A stretch of 64,000 bases of DNA from contig NZ_JAHWGP010000004.1 in assembly GCF_020873915.1 (NCBI RefSeq), positions 124,001 to 188,000 on the forward strand. The letters are read 5' to 3'. Shown one piece after another: positions 1 through 9,237 of this stretch. The translations under genes and the position numbers were made by a program. Position 1 is the first letter of the stretch, and the number at the start of each line of letters is the position of its first letter. The DNA is from Streptomyces sp. DH5. GTDB taxonomy: Bacteria > Actinomycetota > Actinomycetes > Streptomycetales > Streptomycetaceae. The notes below the pieces were generated by a model, which searched no databases, was not told the origin of the DNA, and saw only the letters and a program-made list of their open reading frames with translations.

Positions 1-692
1 GTGCCCTCGGTCTCGGCGAGGAACAGCGCCGGGTCGTTGCAGTCCGCGTAGCCGACGGAGTCGACGCCGTACTGACCCGCGGCGCCCGCCCAGCCGTGGT
101 CGGCGACGACCAGGTCCGGCAGCGGGCGGCCCCCGCGCTCCAGGGCACCGAGGACGGCCTTCATCGGCTCCCCGGAGTGGGTGTGCCACAGCGTGGCACC
201 GTGCTCCAGCACCGCCACGTCCGCGAACTGCATCACATATCCCTCGTCCGTGGTCAGCCCGTCCGGGACGACCACGATCTCGCAGCCGGCCGCCCGCAGC
301 GCCGCGGCCGTCGCCCGGTGCACGTCGAGCAGCCCGCCCGGGTGACCGGTGGCGAACAGCACCCGCTGCCGCCCCTCCGCCGCCTTGCGCAGCCTCCCGG
401 CCATGCGCTCCAGTCCGGACACGGTCAGCTCCGGGTCGATGGTGTCCTGCCCGTACCGGTGTTCCGGGTCGTCGTTGACGCCCACCCGCTCCGCCATCAC
501 CGCGAGCACGTCCTGCTCGTCGGTCCAGCGGTCGCCGAGCTCCAGGCCGAGCCAGTAGTGGCGGTCGCCGTTCGCCAGCTTCCGGTAGTGGGCGAGGTTG
601 TTCTCGCGCGGCGTGGCGACATCGCCCGCGATGCGGGTGGCGACCAGGTGTTCGACGAGTTCGGCGCGGCTGGGTGTCCCGGGTATCGGCAT
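1..692 (-). CDS. Phosphatase-like protein, 3' end beyond window
   Basis: About 230 residues are visible, starting [20 protein letters not shown]. The C-terminus lies outside the window. I recognise the sequence as a protein conserved in Streptomyces and usually labelled phosphatase. No classical phosphatase motif stands out to me, so the enzymatic role is inherited from that label. The start at 692 was preferred; an in-frame ATG three codons upstream (701) is also possible. It shares its upstream side with the convergently ending PucR gene at 803, so it must have its own promoter in the ~110-bp gap. Third positions are G/C-rich, which supports coding. Confidence 0.75.
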   Translation of the reverse strand, partial: MPIPGTPSRAELVEHLVATRIAGDVATPRENNLAHYRKLANGDRHYWLGLELGDRWTDEQDVLAVMAERVGVNDDPEHRYGQDTIDPELTVSGLERMAGRLRKAAEGRQRVLFATGHPGGLLDVHRATAAALRAAGCEIVVVPDGLTTDEGYVMQFADVAVLEHGATLWHTHSGEPMKAVLGALERGGRPLPDLVVADHGWAGAAGQYGVDSVGYADCNDPALFLAETEG

Positions 693-802
693 GCCCCCCA
701 TTGTGGAGCAGCGCCTGGTGGGCGTCCCTGACGTATCGCCCGCTGGGACGTGCGTCACCTACTCAGCCGACTCCGTACGGATACTCAGGCTCCCGGCCCG
801 GC

Positions 803-2302
803 TCAGCTGCGGCGCAGCGCGAACCACAGCTCCATCCGCACGTCCGGATCGTCCAGGTCGGCCTCCAGCAGCACCGCGCAGCGCGCGATGCGCTGCCGCA
901 CGGTGTTGCGGTGCACGGACAGCGCCACCGCCGTACGGTCCCAGCTGCCGTGCAGGGACAGCCAGGTGCGCAGGGTGTCGGTGAGGGCCGGGGCGGCCGC
1001 TACGGGCGCGAGCAGCGCCCGCGCGTGGGCGTCCGCGTCATCCGGCGGGACGAGGTCGGTGAGGGCGGGACGGTCGCCGTGCCGGACCAGCGGGGCGCGG
1101 GTGGCGCGGGCCCGGGCGAGGGCGCGGGCGGCCTGGGTGCCGGCGGCGGGCCAGTCGGGCGGGGCGACGGCCGCGCTGACGCCGAGGGTCCAGCCGGGGA
1201 CCGCGTCCACGGGGTGATCGGCCGGCACCAGGACGCGTACGGTCTCGCCGGACGGGTCCACCAGCGTGGAGCCGAGTGCCGCGCCCAGGGCGGCGGCGGC
1301 GAGGGCGTCCGGGGCCGGTCGTCCGTCGGGCCGGGCCTGCACCACGCGCCACCGGTCCGCGCCGAGCAGGGGCGCCACGTCCTCGGGCGTCGCGCCCAGC
1401 AGCAGGCGTACGAGGGCGGAGGAGCGGGGTGCGTCGGTGGCGGTGTGCTGCGTGCCGGTGAGGAGGGAGAGGAGGACGGCGGCGACGGAGGCGATGGTGT
1501 GGTCGCCGGGGGACCGGTGGGGCGAGGCCACGCCCAGGACGCAGCCGGGTCCGGGGCCGAGGGCGTAGGCGGCGAGGTGGGTGCCGGTGACCGTGTCGCT
1601 GGCGGAGGCGGGGGCGGTGCGACCGCCCGTGGCCGGGGCGGGACCGGGCGTCGGGGTGGGGCGCAGGACCTTGGCCAGGCGGGTCAGGGACTCCCTGGCC
1701 CCGGCGGACGGGGGCGGGCCCGACGCGGCGAGTTCACTGGCGTCCGGGCCGAAGAGGACGGCCCAGCCGCCGGTCCGCTGGGCCAGTTGGTCGAGCACCG
1801 GGCGGACCGGCTCGGGGCGGGCCGCCGCCGTGGCGAGGCTCTGCTGGGCCTCGGTGACCCGGCGCAGCTCCGCCGTGCGGGCCTGCGCCATCAGCTGCCA
1901 GACCGCCCGCGCCACTCCCGAGAACGTGGTCCTCGGCGGCACCTCCAGCAGCGGCAGCCCGTGCATGTCGCAGGCCTCGGCCAGCGCCGCCGGCACCTTC
2001 TCGTGGACCGGCGCCAGACCGAATCCCAGTGCCGCGCCGCCCGCCGCCACGATCCGGGAGACGTAGGCGTCGAAGTACCCGGCGCCCGCCCCCTGGGGGA
2101 TGTGCACGCCCGCCGACAGCAGCAGTTCCCCGCCCAGCAGGTACGGGTAGGGGTCCGCCATCTCCGACGCCTGCGCCCAGTGCACGACGATCCCCGGGCC
2201 GTCCGGTCCGGCGATCCGGCGCAGGCCGAGGTCCTCGCGGGCCAGCAGGGCGTCCAGCCGCACCGGCGGCGTGGGCGGAACCACGGGATCCGACATCGGC
2301 AT
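803..2302 (-). CDS. PucR family transcriptional regulator
   Basis: A 499-residue regulator. The N-terminal half (about residues 10-130) is the PucR-type sensor domain, with the stretch [20 protein letters not shown]. The C-terminus carries the PucR helix-turn-helix, [20 protein letters not shown] followed by [20 protein letters not shown]. PucR proteins control purine, amino-acid or polyamine catabolism. The gene is divergent from the agmatinase/TPP-enzyme pair with about 150 bp between starts, so I infer that it regulates that pair. The open frame continues far upstream through the shadow of the agmatinase gene. The start at 2302 (MPMSDPVV) was chosen because GGAGG lies 11 nt upstream; MSDPVV at 2296 is the alternative. 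Confidence 0.88.
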   Translation of the reverse strand: MPMSDPVVPPTPPVRLDALLAREDLGLRRIAGPDGPGIVVHWAQASEMADPYPYLLGGELLLSAGVHIPQGAGAGYFDAYVSRIVAAGGAALGFGLAPVHEKVPAALAEACDMHGLPLLEVPPRTTFSGVARAVWQLMAQARTAELRRVTEAQQSLATAAARPEPVRPVLDQLAQRTGGWAVLFGPDASELAASGPPPSAGARESLTRLAKVLRPTPTPGPAPATGGRTAPASASDTVTGTHLAAYALGPGPGCVLGVASPHRSPGDHTIASVAAVLLSLLTGTQHTATDAPRSSALVRLLLGATPEDVAPLLGADRWRVVQARPDGRPAPDALAAAALGAALGSTLVDPSGETVRVLVPADHPVDAVPGWTLGVSAAVAPPDWPAAGTQAARALARARATRAPLVRHGDRPALTDLVPPDDADAHARALLAPVAAAPALTDTLRTWLSLHGSWDRTAVALSVHRNTVRQRIARCAVLLEADLDDPDVRMELWFALRRS

Positions 2303-2311
2303 GCTGGACAC

Positions 2312-2343
2312 TTCCTCCACTCCTCGCGACGGGAATGGAGGAA
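2312..2343. promoter_or_regulatory. Inverted repeat between pucR-type gene and agmatinase
   Basis: TTCCTCCA at 2312-2319 is mirrored exactly by TGGAGGAA at 2336-2343, with 16 bp between. It lies in the divergent promoter region and could be the regulator's operator. The left arm also provides the Shine-Dalgarno sequence of the PucR gene, so part of the symmetry may be accidental. Confidence 0.35.
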
Positions 2344-2455
2344 ACGTACACTTCGCAGATGCTTTCCGCCCTCCTATGGTCGGGAGGGACCAGCGGCCCG
2401 CGCGTCCGGGCGGACGCGCGCGCAAGGTGAAGACCAGGAAAGTAGGCATGACCTC

Positions 2456-3424
2456 ATGAGCAGCAGCGAGACGCCCCGCGGCCCCGTCGACTCCTCCCGC
2501 GTCCCGCGGTACGCCGGGCCCGCGACCTTCGCCCGGCTGCCCCGCCTCGACGAGGTCGGCCGCGCGGACGTCGCCGTCGTCGGCGTGCCCTTCGACTCGG
2601 GCGTCTCCTACCGCCCGGGCGCCCGCTTCGGCGGCAACGCCATCCGCGAGGCGTCCCGGCTGCTGCGCCCCTACAACCCGGCGCAGGACGCCTCCCCCTT
2701 CGCCCTCGCCCAGGTCGCGGACGGCGGTGACATCGCCGTGAACCCGTTCAACATCAACGAGGCCGTGGAGACCGTCGAGGCGGCCGCCGACGACCTGCTC
2801 GGCACCGGCGCCCGTCTGATGACCCTCGGCGGCGACCACACCATCGCCCTGCCGCTGCTGCGCTCCGTCGCCAAGAAGCATGGGCCCGTGGCCCTGCTCC
2901 ACTTCGACGCCCACCTCGACACCTGGGACACCTACTTCGGTGCCGAGTACACCCACGGCACCCCGTTCCGGCGGGCCGTGGAGGAGGGCATCCTCGACAC
3001 CTCCGCCCTCTCCCACGTCGGGACGCGCGGCCCGCTCTACGGCAAGCAGGACCTCACCGACGACGAGAAGATGGGCTTCGGCATCGTCACCTCCGCCGAC
3101 GTCTACCGGCGCGGCGCCGACGAGGTCGCCGACCAGCTCCGCCAGCGCATCGGCGACCGCCCGCTGTACATCTCCATCGACATCGACTGCCTGGACCCGG
3201 CCCACGCCCCCGGCACCGGCACCCCCGAGGCCGGCGGCATGACCTCCCGCGAGCTCCTGGAGATCCTGCGCGGACTGGCCTCCTGCAACCTGGTCTCGGC
3301 GGACGTCGTCGAGGTGGCGCCCGCCTACGATCACGCGGAGATCACCTCGGTCGCCGCGTCCCACACCGCCTACGAGCTGACCACGATCATGTCCCGCCAG
3401 ATTGCAGAGGCCCGCGCGAAGTGA
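2456..3424 (+). CDS. speB: Agmatinase / guanidino-acid ureohydrolase
   Basis: A 322-residue member of the arginase/agmatinase family. These enzymes hydrolyse agmatine (or a related guanidino compound) to putrescine (or the amine) and urea at a binuclear manganese site. The metal-binding motifs are all present: [20 protein letters not shown] and [22 protein letters not shown] (metal ligands in GGDH, DAHLD and DID). Length is normal. The start ATG at 2456 follows AGGAAAGTAGG. The stop overlaps the GTG of the next gene by 4 nt, so the two are translationally coupled. Agmatinases, guanidinobutyrases and guanidinopropionases are hard to separate by sequence, so the exact substrate is open. Confidence 0.9.
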   Translation: MSSSETPRGPVDSSRVPRYAGPATFARLPRLDEVGRADVAVVGVPFDSGVSYRPGARFGGNAIREASRLLRPYNPAQDASPFALAQVADGGDIAVNPFNINEAVETVEAAADDLLGTGARLMTLGGDHTIALPLLRSVAKKHGPVALLHFDAHLDTWDTYFGAEYTHGTPFRRAVEEGILDTSALSHVGTRGPLYGKQDLTDDEKMGFGIVTSADVYRRGADEVADQLRQRIGDRPLYISIDIDCLDPAHAPGTGTPEAGGMTSRELLEILRGLASCNLVSADVVEVAPAYDHAEITSVAASHTAYELTTIMSRQIAEARAK

Positions 3425-5121
3425 CCCACGACCACGACCTGGTGCTCCGTCCGACCGCCGCGCAGACGGAGGCGGCCCTGAGCCCGCCTCCGGGCCGCAC
3501 CGGCGGAGACCTGGTCGTGGAGACCCTGGCCGGGCTCGGCGCGACCACCGTCTTCGGCCTGCCCGGCCAGCACGCCCTCGGCGTGTTCGACGCCCTGCGC
3601 CGCTCCGGCCTGCGCTACGTCGGCCTGCGGATGGAGAACAACGCGGGCTTCGCGGCGGACGCCTACGGCCGGATCACCGGCGAGGCCGCCCCGCTGCTGC
3701 TGTCCACCGGACCGGGCGCGCTGACCTCCCTGCCCGCGCTCCAGGAGGCGGCGGCCGCGTCCGCTCCCGTGCTGGCGATCTGCAGCCAGGTCCCCACGGC
3801 GGGTCTCGGTGGCGGCCGGCACGGCCATCTGCACGAACTCCCCGACCAGTCGGCCTCGTTCCGCGGCGTGGTCAAGTCCGTGCACACGGTCCGTACGGCG
3901 TCCCAGATCCCCTCCGCGATCACGGAGGCCTGGAAGTCGGCGCTGACCGTCCCGCACGGGCCGGTGTGGGTGGAGATCCCGCAGGACGTCCTCCTCGCCG
4001 AGACGGTCCTGCCGGTGGTGACGGCGATGGACGCCACCCCGGACGAGCTGCCGCCGCGCCCCGAACTCACCGCGCTCGCCGCCCACCTGCTGGCGAACGC
4101 CGCCCGTCCGGCGATCGTCGCGGGCGGGGGAGTGGTCCGCTCCGACGCCTCCGGCAAGCTCAGGCAGCTCGCCGAGCGCGTCCAGGCCCCGGTGGTCACC
4201 ACCCCCGGCGGCAAGGGCGCCTTCCCCTGGACGCATCCGCTGTCGCTCCAGTCCTGGCTGGAGGACCGCCACACCACCGCGTTCCTGGAGGACGCCGACG
4301 TCCTCCTCGTCGTCGGCTCCGGCCTCGGTGAACTCTCCTCGAACTACCACACGTTCACGCCCCGCGGCCGGGTGATCCAGATCGAGGCCGACCTCGGCAA
4401 ACTGGAGTCCAACCACCCGGGCCTCGGCATCCACGCCGACGCCCGCCTCGCTCTCCAGGCGCTCCTGGAGACGGTGGAACGGCGCGAGGACCAGGGCGCC
4501 CCGGAGCGCGTGCGGGAGGTGCTGGACCGCGTGCGCGCCCGCATCGCCGCCCAGGACCTCACCCTGGAACAGCAGGTGCTGACGGCGGTCCGCCGGGCCC
4601 TGCCCACCGACTCGCCGTCCTTCTGGGACATGACGATCCTGACCTACTGGGCCTGGTCCGCGTTCGACGCCATGGGACCCAACCACCTGCACTCCGCGCA
4701 GGGCGCCGGCGGCCTCGGTTACGGCTTCCCGGCCGCCCTCGGCGCGGCGGTCGCCGACCCGACCCGCCCGGTCCTCGCCGTCTCGGGCGACGGCGGCGCC
4801 CTCTACTCGATCGCCGAACTGGCCACCGCCCGCCAGCACGACCTGGACGTCACCTGGCTGATCGTCGACGACGGCGGCTACGGCATCCTCCGCGAGTACA
4901 TGACCGACGCCTTCGGCGAGGCCACGGCGACGGACCTGACCGGCCCGGACTTCGTGGCCCTGGCGGAGTCCTTCGCCGTCCCCGCCGTGCGCACCACCCC
5001 CGAGAACCTGGAGCACGACCTGACACGGAGCCTGTCGACCCGGGGCCCGTCGGTGGTCGTCCTTCCTGCCCTCCTGCGCATGTTCGCCCCCACCCACCTG
5101 GACCGGGCCGCCGCGGGTTGA
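3421..5121 (+). CDS. Thiamine-diphosphate-dependent enzyme, acetolactate synthase-like
   Basis: A 566-residue protein with the three-domain plan of acetolactate synthase and benzoylformate decarboxylase. The N-terminal domain (about 25-190) holds the conserved glutamate in [19 protein letters not shown] central domain follows. The C-terminal ThDP domain has the motif [20 protein letters not shown], ending in DDGGYG where most relatives have N-rich residues. It starts with GTG 4 nt inside the agmatinase stop, so the two form one operon under the divergent PucR regulator. Because it is paired with a guanidino hydrolase, I infer that it acts on a 2-oxo acid produced in guanidino or polyamine catabolism. 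It is not obviously a biosynthetic acetolactate synthase, since no small subunit is nearby. Confidence 0.85.
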   Translation: MTHDHDLVLRPTAAQTEAALSPPPGRTGGDLVVETLAGLGATTVFGLPGQHALGVFDALRRSGLRYVGLRMENNAGFAADAYGRITGEAAPLLLSTGPGALTSLPALQEAAAASAPVLAICSQVPTAGLGGGRHGHLHELPDQSASFRGVVKSVHTVRTASQIPSAITEAWKSALTVPHGPVWVEIPQDVLLAETVLPVVTAMDATPDELPPRPELTALAAHLLANAARPAIVAGGGVVRSDASGKLRQLAERVQAPVVTTPGGKGAFPWTHPLSLQSWLEDRHTTAFLEDADVLLVVGSGLGELSSNYHTFTPRGRVIQIEADLGKLESNHPGLGIHADARLALQALLETVERREDQGAPERVREVLDRVRARIAAQDLTLEQQVLTAVRRALPTDSPSFWDMTILTYWAWSAFDAMGPNHLHSAQGAGGLGYGFPAALGAAVADPTRPVLAVSGDGGALYSIAELATARQHDLDVTWLIVDDGGYGILREYMTDAFGEATATDLTGPDFVALAESFAVPAVRTTPENLEHDLTRSLSTRGPSVVVLPALLRMFAPTHLDRAAAG

Positions 5122-5367
5122 CACCCCCCGCCGGTCGCGGAGCCCCGTTGCTCGCCGAAGGCCTACCGGCCTCCTCCCGACCTGCGCCTCGTGGGCGAAC
5201 CCGCCCGCCGACAGCACACCGTGCCGGTGCTGCCCCGGCGCACGGTCCGCTGTGGCCGCTGCCCTTCCGGGTCGGTCGGCCTGCGCACAACGGACAGGCC
5301 CTCTGGAGCGGCCGCTCGCCGGGTGCCGTCGCCCCTCGTCGCTCCTGGCCGAGGGGCCACGAGGTTC

Positions 5368-5967
5368 TCACGCGGACGCCCAGGGTTCCAGCAGGTCGCT
5401 GAGGAGTTCGGCGAGGGCGTTGTCCAGGGTGTCTTCGCGGAGGCGGTCGCCGACGGCTTCGGGACAGAGGGCGGCGGGGCGGGCGATCCAGAGGATCTTC
5501 CAGGGCCTGGATGCCAGGGCGCGGTCACCCCAGATTCCACCGTGCGGGCAGAGGGGGTGGAGCAGATCGCTGACCCGGTCCACCGCCATCCCCACCAGCG
5601 GACCGTCGATCGCCGAGCGTGCCGCCGCGAACTCCGCGGGGGAGGACCGGGCGATGGCAGCTGTGGTCGGGTGACGACGCACGGTACGGACCACCTCCGT
5701 CAGGTGCCTGATGACGCCCGGGACGGTGCCGTCACCAGGGCAGGCACGGTCCGCCGTGGCGAAGGCGTCGGCGAGTTCGGCCTGCAGTGCGTGCAGGTGC
5801 AGCGCACCGACGGTTTTCCAGTTCCGGTACAGGAAGTTGCGGGTGGTGCCGCAGTTCCGGGCGATGGTGGACAGGGGCACGTTCAGGCCCTCGGCGCGGA
5901 GCAGAGTGCGTACGGTGTTGATCACTTGTCCCGAGCTGTGGGGGCTGGGGCCGGGGCGTGGGCTCAT
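5368..5967 (-). CDS. TetR family transcriptional regulator
   Basis: About 199 residues. The N-terminus carries a TetR-type helix-turn-helix, VPLSTIARNCGTTRNFLYRN, followed by a helical ligand domain without recognisable specificity. The start ATG at 5967 (MSPRPGPSP) was chosen because the helix-turn-helix then begins about 20 residues in, as is usual. An upstream GTG at 6015 would add 16 atypical residues. The recognition helix reads TTRNFLYRNW rather than the common VSKGTLYHYF, so it is a divergent member. No obvious target lies beside it. The 246 bp between it and the TPP enzyme hold no gene. Confidence 0.8.
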   Translation of the reverse strand: MSPRPGPSPHSSGQVINTVRTLLRAEGLNVPLSTIARNCGTTRNFLYRNWKTVGALHLHALQAELADAFATADRACPGDGTVPGVIRHLTEVVRTVRRHPTTAAIARSSPAEFAAARSAIDGPLVGMAVDRVSDLLHPLCPHGGIWGDRALASRPWKILWIARPAALCPEAVGDRLREDTLDNALAELLSDLLEPWASA

Positions 5968-6061
5968 GGAGGCACCTTTGCCGAAAACCGCGAGCAGTCG
6001 GCCGAAGAATGTCACTTAGGCGCTCATATGAGTGATGTCCGGGCGGTTGGGGCGGCTGTGT

Positions 6062-6217
6062 TCACGGATTCCGCGGGAACGGGTCACGGAAGGCGGCGAT
6101 GAACGACGCGAATCCCGCCTCGGAGAAGACCACCTCCGGGCCGGACGGGAATGCCGGGGCGGACGACAGGGCGGACTTCCGGGCCACGTCTGCGACGGCG
6201 ATGTCCTGATCCGTCAG
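6062..6217 (-). pseudogene. DUF397-like C-terminal remnant
   Basis: In the minus frame, SGPEVVFSEAGFASFIAAFR matches the C-terminal half of DUF397 proteins (normal form: VRDSK, then GP, then a block ending in a phenylalanine-rich helix). The usual N-terminal W-RKSSYS and NCVEV blocks are missing or scrambled, and no ATG or GTG with a ribosome binding site precedes it. I read it as a decayed copy of the family found intact at 9016, 48907 and 49110. Confidence 0.45.
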
Positions 6218-6227
6218 GCGGTGCCTT

Positions 6228-6370
6228 GTCCGGCGTGAGGACGGTGGGCGGGCGGCTTCCGTCCGGCGTGAGGCCGTCGGGAGGGTGGCCCTCGTCCGGC
6301 GTGGGGCCGCTGCCGGACTGCTGCCGGACAGGGGGCGATCCCCTGTCCGGCATGAGGCCGTCCGGGAAGG
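6228..6370. repeat. Imperfect direct repeat with GTCCGGCGTGAGG core
   Basis: The 13-mer GTCCGGCGTGAGG or a one-to-two-base variant starts at 6228, 6261, 6294 and 6345, giving spacings of 33, 33 and 51 bp. All are multiples of three, so read on the minus strand it repeats Thr-Pro-Asp. No start codon or protein family supports a gene here. It separates the DUF397 remnant from the I36 gene. Confidence 0.6.
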
Positions 6371-6387
6371 GCGCGCGTACGGTCCGG

Positions 6388-6744
6388 TCAGCAGCCGCCC
6401 GGGCCCACCCCGTCGATCCGGCCGCCGAAGTCCCCGAGGTAGCGGGAGCGCCAGTCGCCGTTGAAGACGTCCCGCTTCTCGACCGGCTGCCAGTTCACGA
6501 AGCAGGCCCGGGTGCTCGCGACGAAGGAGCCGACGTGGTCGTGGAGGCGGGCCGGCATGTCGCGGTAGCCGCTGCGGGCGGTCCACTCCCAGTAGTCGCC
6601 GCCGAAGCCCTCCTTGCTCCAGAAGCACACCGATCCGTCGGGGCAGGACGGGGGCGCGGCGGGCGCGGCGGACGCCGCCGGGGCCGGCAGCAGCAGCGCG
6701 GTCAGGGTGAGGGCGGCGGCGAGGGACCAGGAACGAGTCTTCAC
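6388..6744 (-). CDS. Secreted peptidase inhibitor family I36-like protein
   Basis: A 118-residue exported protein. A Sec signal peptide (MKTRSWSLAAALTLTALLLP, cleavage likely after the AASA-A region) is followed by a small cysteine-containing domain with CPDGSVCFWSKEGFGGDYW. That block is typical of the peptidase inhibitor I36 / beta-gamma-crystallin-like proteins of Streptomyces, which include the metalloproteinase inhibitor SMPI. Four cysteines in the mature part could form two disulphides. The protease target cannot be read from sequence. It stands alone, with its own promoter in the 376-bp gap to the divergent ATPase gene. Confidence 0.82.
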   Translation of the reverse strand: MKTRSWSLAAALTLTALLLPAPAASAAPAAPPSCPDGSVCFWSKEGFGGDYWEWTARSGYRDMPARLHDHVGSFVASTRACFVNWQPVEKRDVFNGDWRSRYLGDFGGRIDGVGPGGC

Positions 6745-6960
6745 GGCATTCTCCAGTCGGGAGTCACGGAAGCGGAGTGCCCCGGCGGACCGGCCGGCGC
6801 ATTCCCATGCTTCCGCCTGGCTACGAGCGATCGACCGGGCCTACGGTCCACACCACCTGATGGGGCGAACCCGAGGCTCGACGGCGTACGCACCGCCGAG
6901 CACCGACCCCGCACGCGCGGGGAGCGCAGGGCTCAGGGCACCGGCACCTGGCTTCCGGAC

Positions 6961-6985
6961 CATTCCCCCCGCTCCGGGGGGAATG
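6961..6985. terminator. Perfect 10-bp hairpin in the divergent gap
   Basis: CATTCCCCCC (6961-6970) pairs fully with GGGGGGAATG across a 5-nt loop. It lies between two divergent genes where no terminator is needed, and is not followed by a T-run. It may be left over from a deleted gene or be a regulatory structure. The rest of the 6745-7120 gap shows nothing I can name. Confidence 0.4.
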
Positions 6986-7120
6986 GCGCGCGCACGATGT
7001 CGATCATCCGATCGGCTGCGGAAGCGATCCTGCCAACGGTATGTTCCCTGAGGTCGCAGGCATCCCGGCCAGGACGATGTCAGACGCGGCCACTAACCTG
7101 AGCCCGGAGAGGAGGACAGC

Positions 7121-8398
7121 GTGCTGCTGAGGTTCCGCGTCGCGAACGTACGGTCCCTGCGGGACGAGCAGGAGCTGTCCTTCGTCGCGCCGGGGGAGGA
7201 CAAGGGTGGATCGGCGAACCCGGTGGATCTCGCAGGCGGCGGATCCGTCTCCGTCTTCCCGCTGATCGGCATTTTCGGAGCCAACGCCTCCGGTAAGTCG
7301 AACGTGCTGACCGCGATGACGGACATGCGCAACGCGGTGCTCAACTCCTACGCGCACTGGGCCTCTTACGACGGCATCCCACGCCAGGTCTTCTCCCTGG
7401 ACCCCAAGAGCGAGGGCGAACCCACCTTCTTCGAGGTCGACGTCGTCATCGACGGGGTCCGCTGGACGTACGGCTTCGAGCTCGGAGCCGTACGTGTCGA
7501 GTCCGAATGGCTCCACAGCTATCCGAAGGGCCACCGTCAGGAATGGCTCGACCGTGACGCCTCCCGGCCGGACGTCTTCAGGTGGCCCGGCGGGCGCGTC
7601 AAGGACCGGGCCCAGCTCGTCCGGCGTACGCGGCCCAACGCACTGCTGCTCTCCACGGCCGGCACGGACAACCACCCGCAGCTCTCCCCGCTGTTCCACT
7701 GGTTCCGCCGCAACTTCTGGATGATCAACCCGGAGGTCGAGCGGGACGAGCGCGCGCGGTACACCACGAAGGAGCTGTCAGGTCCGAGGGCCACCAGGAT
7801 CCAGGAGCTGTTGAGGGTCGCCGACCTCGGCATCACCGGAGCGACGGTCGTCCGGGAGGGCCCGGGCCAGGACACGGTGAAGCTGACGCACCACTCGGCT
7901 GCCGGTGACGTGCCCTTCGACTGGCGGGAGGAGTCCTACGGCACCCGCTCCTGGTTCGCCCTCCTGGGCCCACTGCTCCTCGCCCTCGACGAGGGCGCGG
8001 TCCTCCTCGTCGACGAACTCGACGCCAGCCTGCACTCCCGCTTCGCGGCCGAGGTCGTCCGGCTCTTCCACGACCCGTACGCGAATCCCAGGGGCGCCCA
8101 GCTGGTCTTCACGTCGCACGACGCGACGGTGCTCACCACACCGAGCGGCGAGCGGCTCCTCGACCCGGCGCAGGTGTGGCTGACGGAGAAGGACAAGGAC
8201 GGGGCGACTGAGCTGTATCCGCTCACCGACGCGGAGCCGGGCGAGGACGAGGACCTCACGCAGTCCTATCTCGCGGGGGCCTTCGGCGGAGTTCCGGCTC
8301 TCCTGGAGGGGCAGATCGCGCGACGGCTGCTGGTGGCCCGCGAATCCGGCATGTACGACGAGACAGGCGAGCGAGCGGACGGGGCGGGGCGCGACTGA
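7121..8398 (+). CDS. RloA-like AAA ATPase
   Basis: A 425-residue ATP-binding protein of the SMC/OLD-like AAA_15/AAA_21 class. Walker A is GANASGKS at residues 53-60 and Walker B is LLVDELDASLHSRF near residue 300, followed by the switch block LVFTSHDATVL. Such proteins are encoded with RloB next to type I restriction genes (restriction-linked ORFs) and are candidates for phage defence, although their biochemistry is little known. The GTG start follows GGAGAGGAGG. The stop overlaps the ATG of rloB (TGATG). It looks intact, unlike its neighbours. Confidence 0.82.
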   Translation: MLLRFRVANVRSLRDEQELSFVAPGEDKGGSANPVDLAGGGSVSVFPLIGIFGANASGKSNVLTAMTDMRNAVLNSYAHWASYDGIPRQVFSLDPKSEGEPTFFEVDVVIDGVRWTYGFELGAVRVESEWLHSYPKGHRQEWLDRDASRPDVFRWPGGRVKDRAQLVRRTRPNALLLSTAGTDNHPQLSPLFHWFRRNFWMINPEVERDERARYTTKELSGPRATRIQELLRVADLGITGATVVREGPGQDTVKLTHHSAAGDVPFDWREESYGTRSWFALLGPLLLALDEGAVLLVDELDASLHSRFAAEVVRLFHDPYANPRGAQLVFTSHDATVLTTPSGERLLDPAQVWLTEKDKDGATELYPLTDAEPGEDEDLTQSYLAGAFGGVPALLEGQIARRLLVARESGMYDETGERADGAGRD

Positions 8399-8889
8399 TG
8401 GGGAGGGCGCAGAGGGGCAGGGACTCGTGGGAGCGTCCGGCCCGGCGGGGCGGACAGCGCAAGCGCCAGGTCTACATCTTCACCGAGGGCAAGGTGACCG
8501 AGCCTTCGTACCTCGACATCCTCAAGGACCAGGGCGTCCCACTTGCCGGAGAGGTCCCGGTGGAGATGCACATCGCCAACCGCAGGGCCGACAGCGGGCG
8601 CAAGCCACTCGACCTCGTCGAGCAGGCGATCAGTCTGAAGCGCGAGGAGGACCGCAAGGCGAAGCGGGCCAAGCTGGAGGAGAAGTACCTGCCTCAAGTC
8701 TGGTGCCTCTTCGACCACGACAACTACACGTACGTCCGCGACGCACTGGACCAGGCGGAGAAGGCGGGCATCGGTGTCGCCTTCTCGCATCCGTGCTTCG
8801 AGGTGTGGCGCCTCGCGCACTACAAGCCGGTCAGCGGTTCGTTCGCCGGGGTGTGCGACGGGGCGGCCGGGCGGCTTCCCTCTCCGTGA
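8398..8889 (+). CDS. RloB family protein, C-terminally truncated
   Basis: A 163-residue protein with the RloB opening motif EGKVTEPSYL (about residues 25-35) and the block FSHPCFEVWRLAHYKP. RloB proteins resemble Toprim-type nuclease domains and act with RloA-like ATPases. Family members are usually about 200 residues or more. Here the reading frame ends at SGSFAGVCDGAAGRLPSP and an HsdS tail begins in another frame at the same place. I infer that a deletion removed the RloB C-terminus, so the RloAB pair is probably inactive or altered. It overlaps the ATPase stop codon. Confidence 0.75.
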   Translation: MGRAQRGRDSWERPARRGGQRKRQVYIFTEGKVTEPSYLDILKDQGVPLAGEVPVEMHIANRRADSGRKPLDLVEQAISLKREEDRKAKRAKLEEKYLPQVWCLFDHDNYTYVRDALDQAEKAGIGVAFSHPCFEVWRLAHYKPVSGSFAGVCDGAAGRLPSP

Positions 8890-8956
8890 GCTCAAGCAAG
8901 GGCTTGTGGATGATCTGCTGTCGGGGCGAGTCACAGTCTCTGGCGTGGTGGCCTGA
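8876..8956 (+). pseudogene. C-terminal remnant of type I specificity subunit HsdS
   Basis: The frame reads FPLRELKQGLVDDLLSGRVT and then VSGVVA stop. This is the hallmark last helix of HsdS subunits (LR-LKQGLM-DLLTGRV). Nothing else of an HsdS precedes it. Codons such as CAA, CTT, GAT, CGA and ACA are frequent here, unlike the G/C-ending codons of neighbouring genes, which suggests foreign origin. It is joined to the truncated rloB in a different frame. Confidence 0.65.
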
Positions 8957-9015
8957 GAGAACGGTGTCCGGCCCGCCCAAAGGGTGCGGGCCGGATGGAT
9001 CGTAGCGGTGAGCGG

Positions 9016-9237
9016 TCAGGCGGACAGACGGCCCTCCTTAACTGCTGTGACGAACGATGTCCAGCCAGCCGACAGGAAGACCAGCGCAGGCCCTTGTGGA
9101 TCCTTGGAGTCGCGGACCGGGACACCGTTCGGGTAGCCGTCCAGGACCTCGATGCAACTGCCGCCTTCGTTGCCGCTGTACGTCGACTTGCGCCAGCCGT
9201 GCAGGGTGGAGGCGTTGGGGATGGTGGGTTCATTCAC
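9016..9237 (-). CDS. DUF397 domain protein
   Basis: A 73-residue DUF397 protein with the full set of blocks: HGWRKSTYSGNEGGSCIEVL, VRDSKDPQGPALVF and a final W-FV helix. In Streptomyces such small proteins are paired with helix-turn-helix/DUF5753 regulators and are thought to act as their partner or antagonist (as BldB does). The GTG start at 9237 overlaps the TGA stop of the upstream regulator by 8 nt, so the two are coupled. Confidence 0.88.
   Translation of the reverse strand: MNEPTIPNASTLHGWRKSTYSGNEGGSCIEVLDGYPNGVPVRDSKDPQGPALVFLSAGWTSFVTAVKEGRLSA

Noticed and set aside
803-3364. A single 853-residue minus-strand frame covering the agmatinase gene and the PucR gene
   Set aside because: The upstream half is the antisense shadow of the agmatinase with no protein family. 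The PucR domain begins only at about 2302, where a ribosome binding site is present.
6084-6353. Small minus-strand frame with TPDG repeats as a possible collagen-like protein
   Set aside because: No ribosome binding site, no signal peptide and no family; the repeat is explained by a GC-rich 33-bp DNA repeat.
6228-6370. Possible CRISPR array from the spaced 13-mers
   Set aside because: Only four imperfect copies, unequal spacing, repeat-like spacers and no cas genes.
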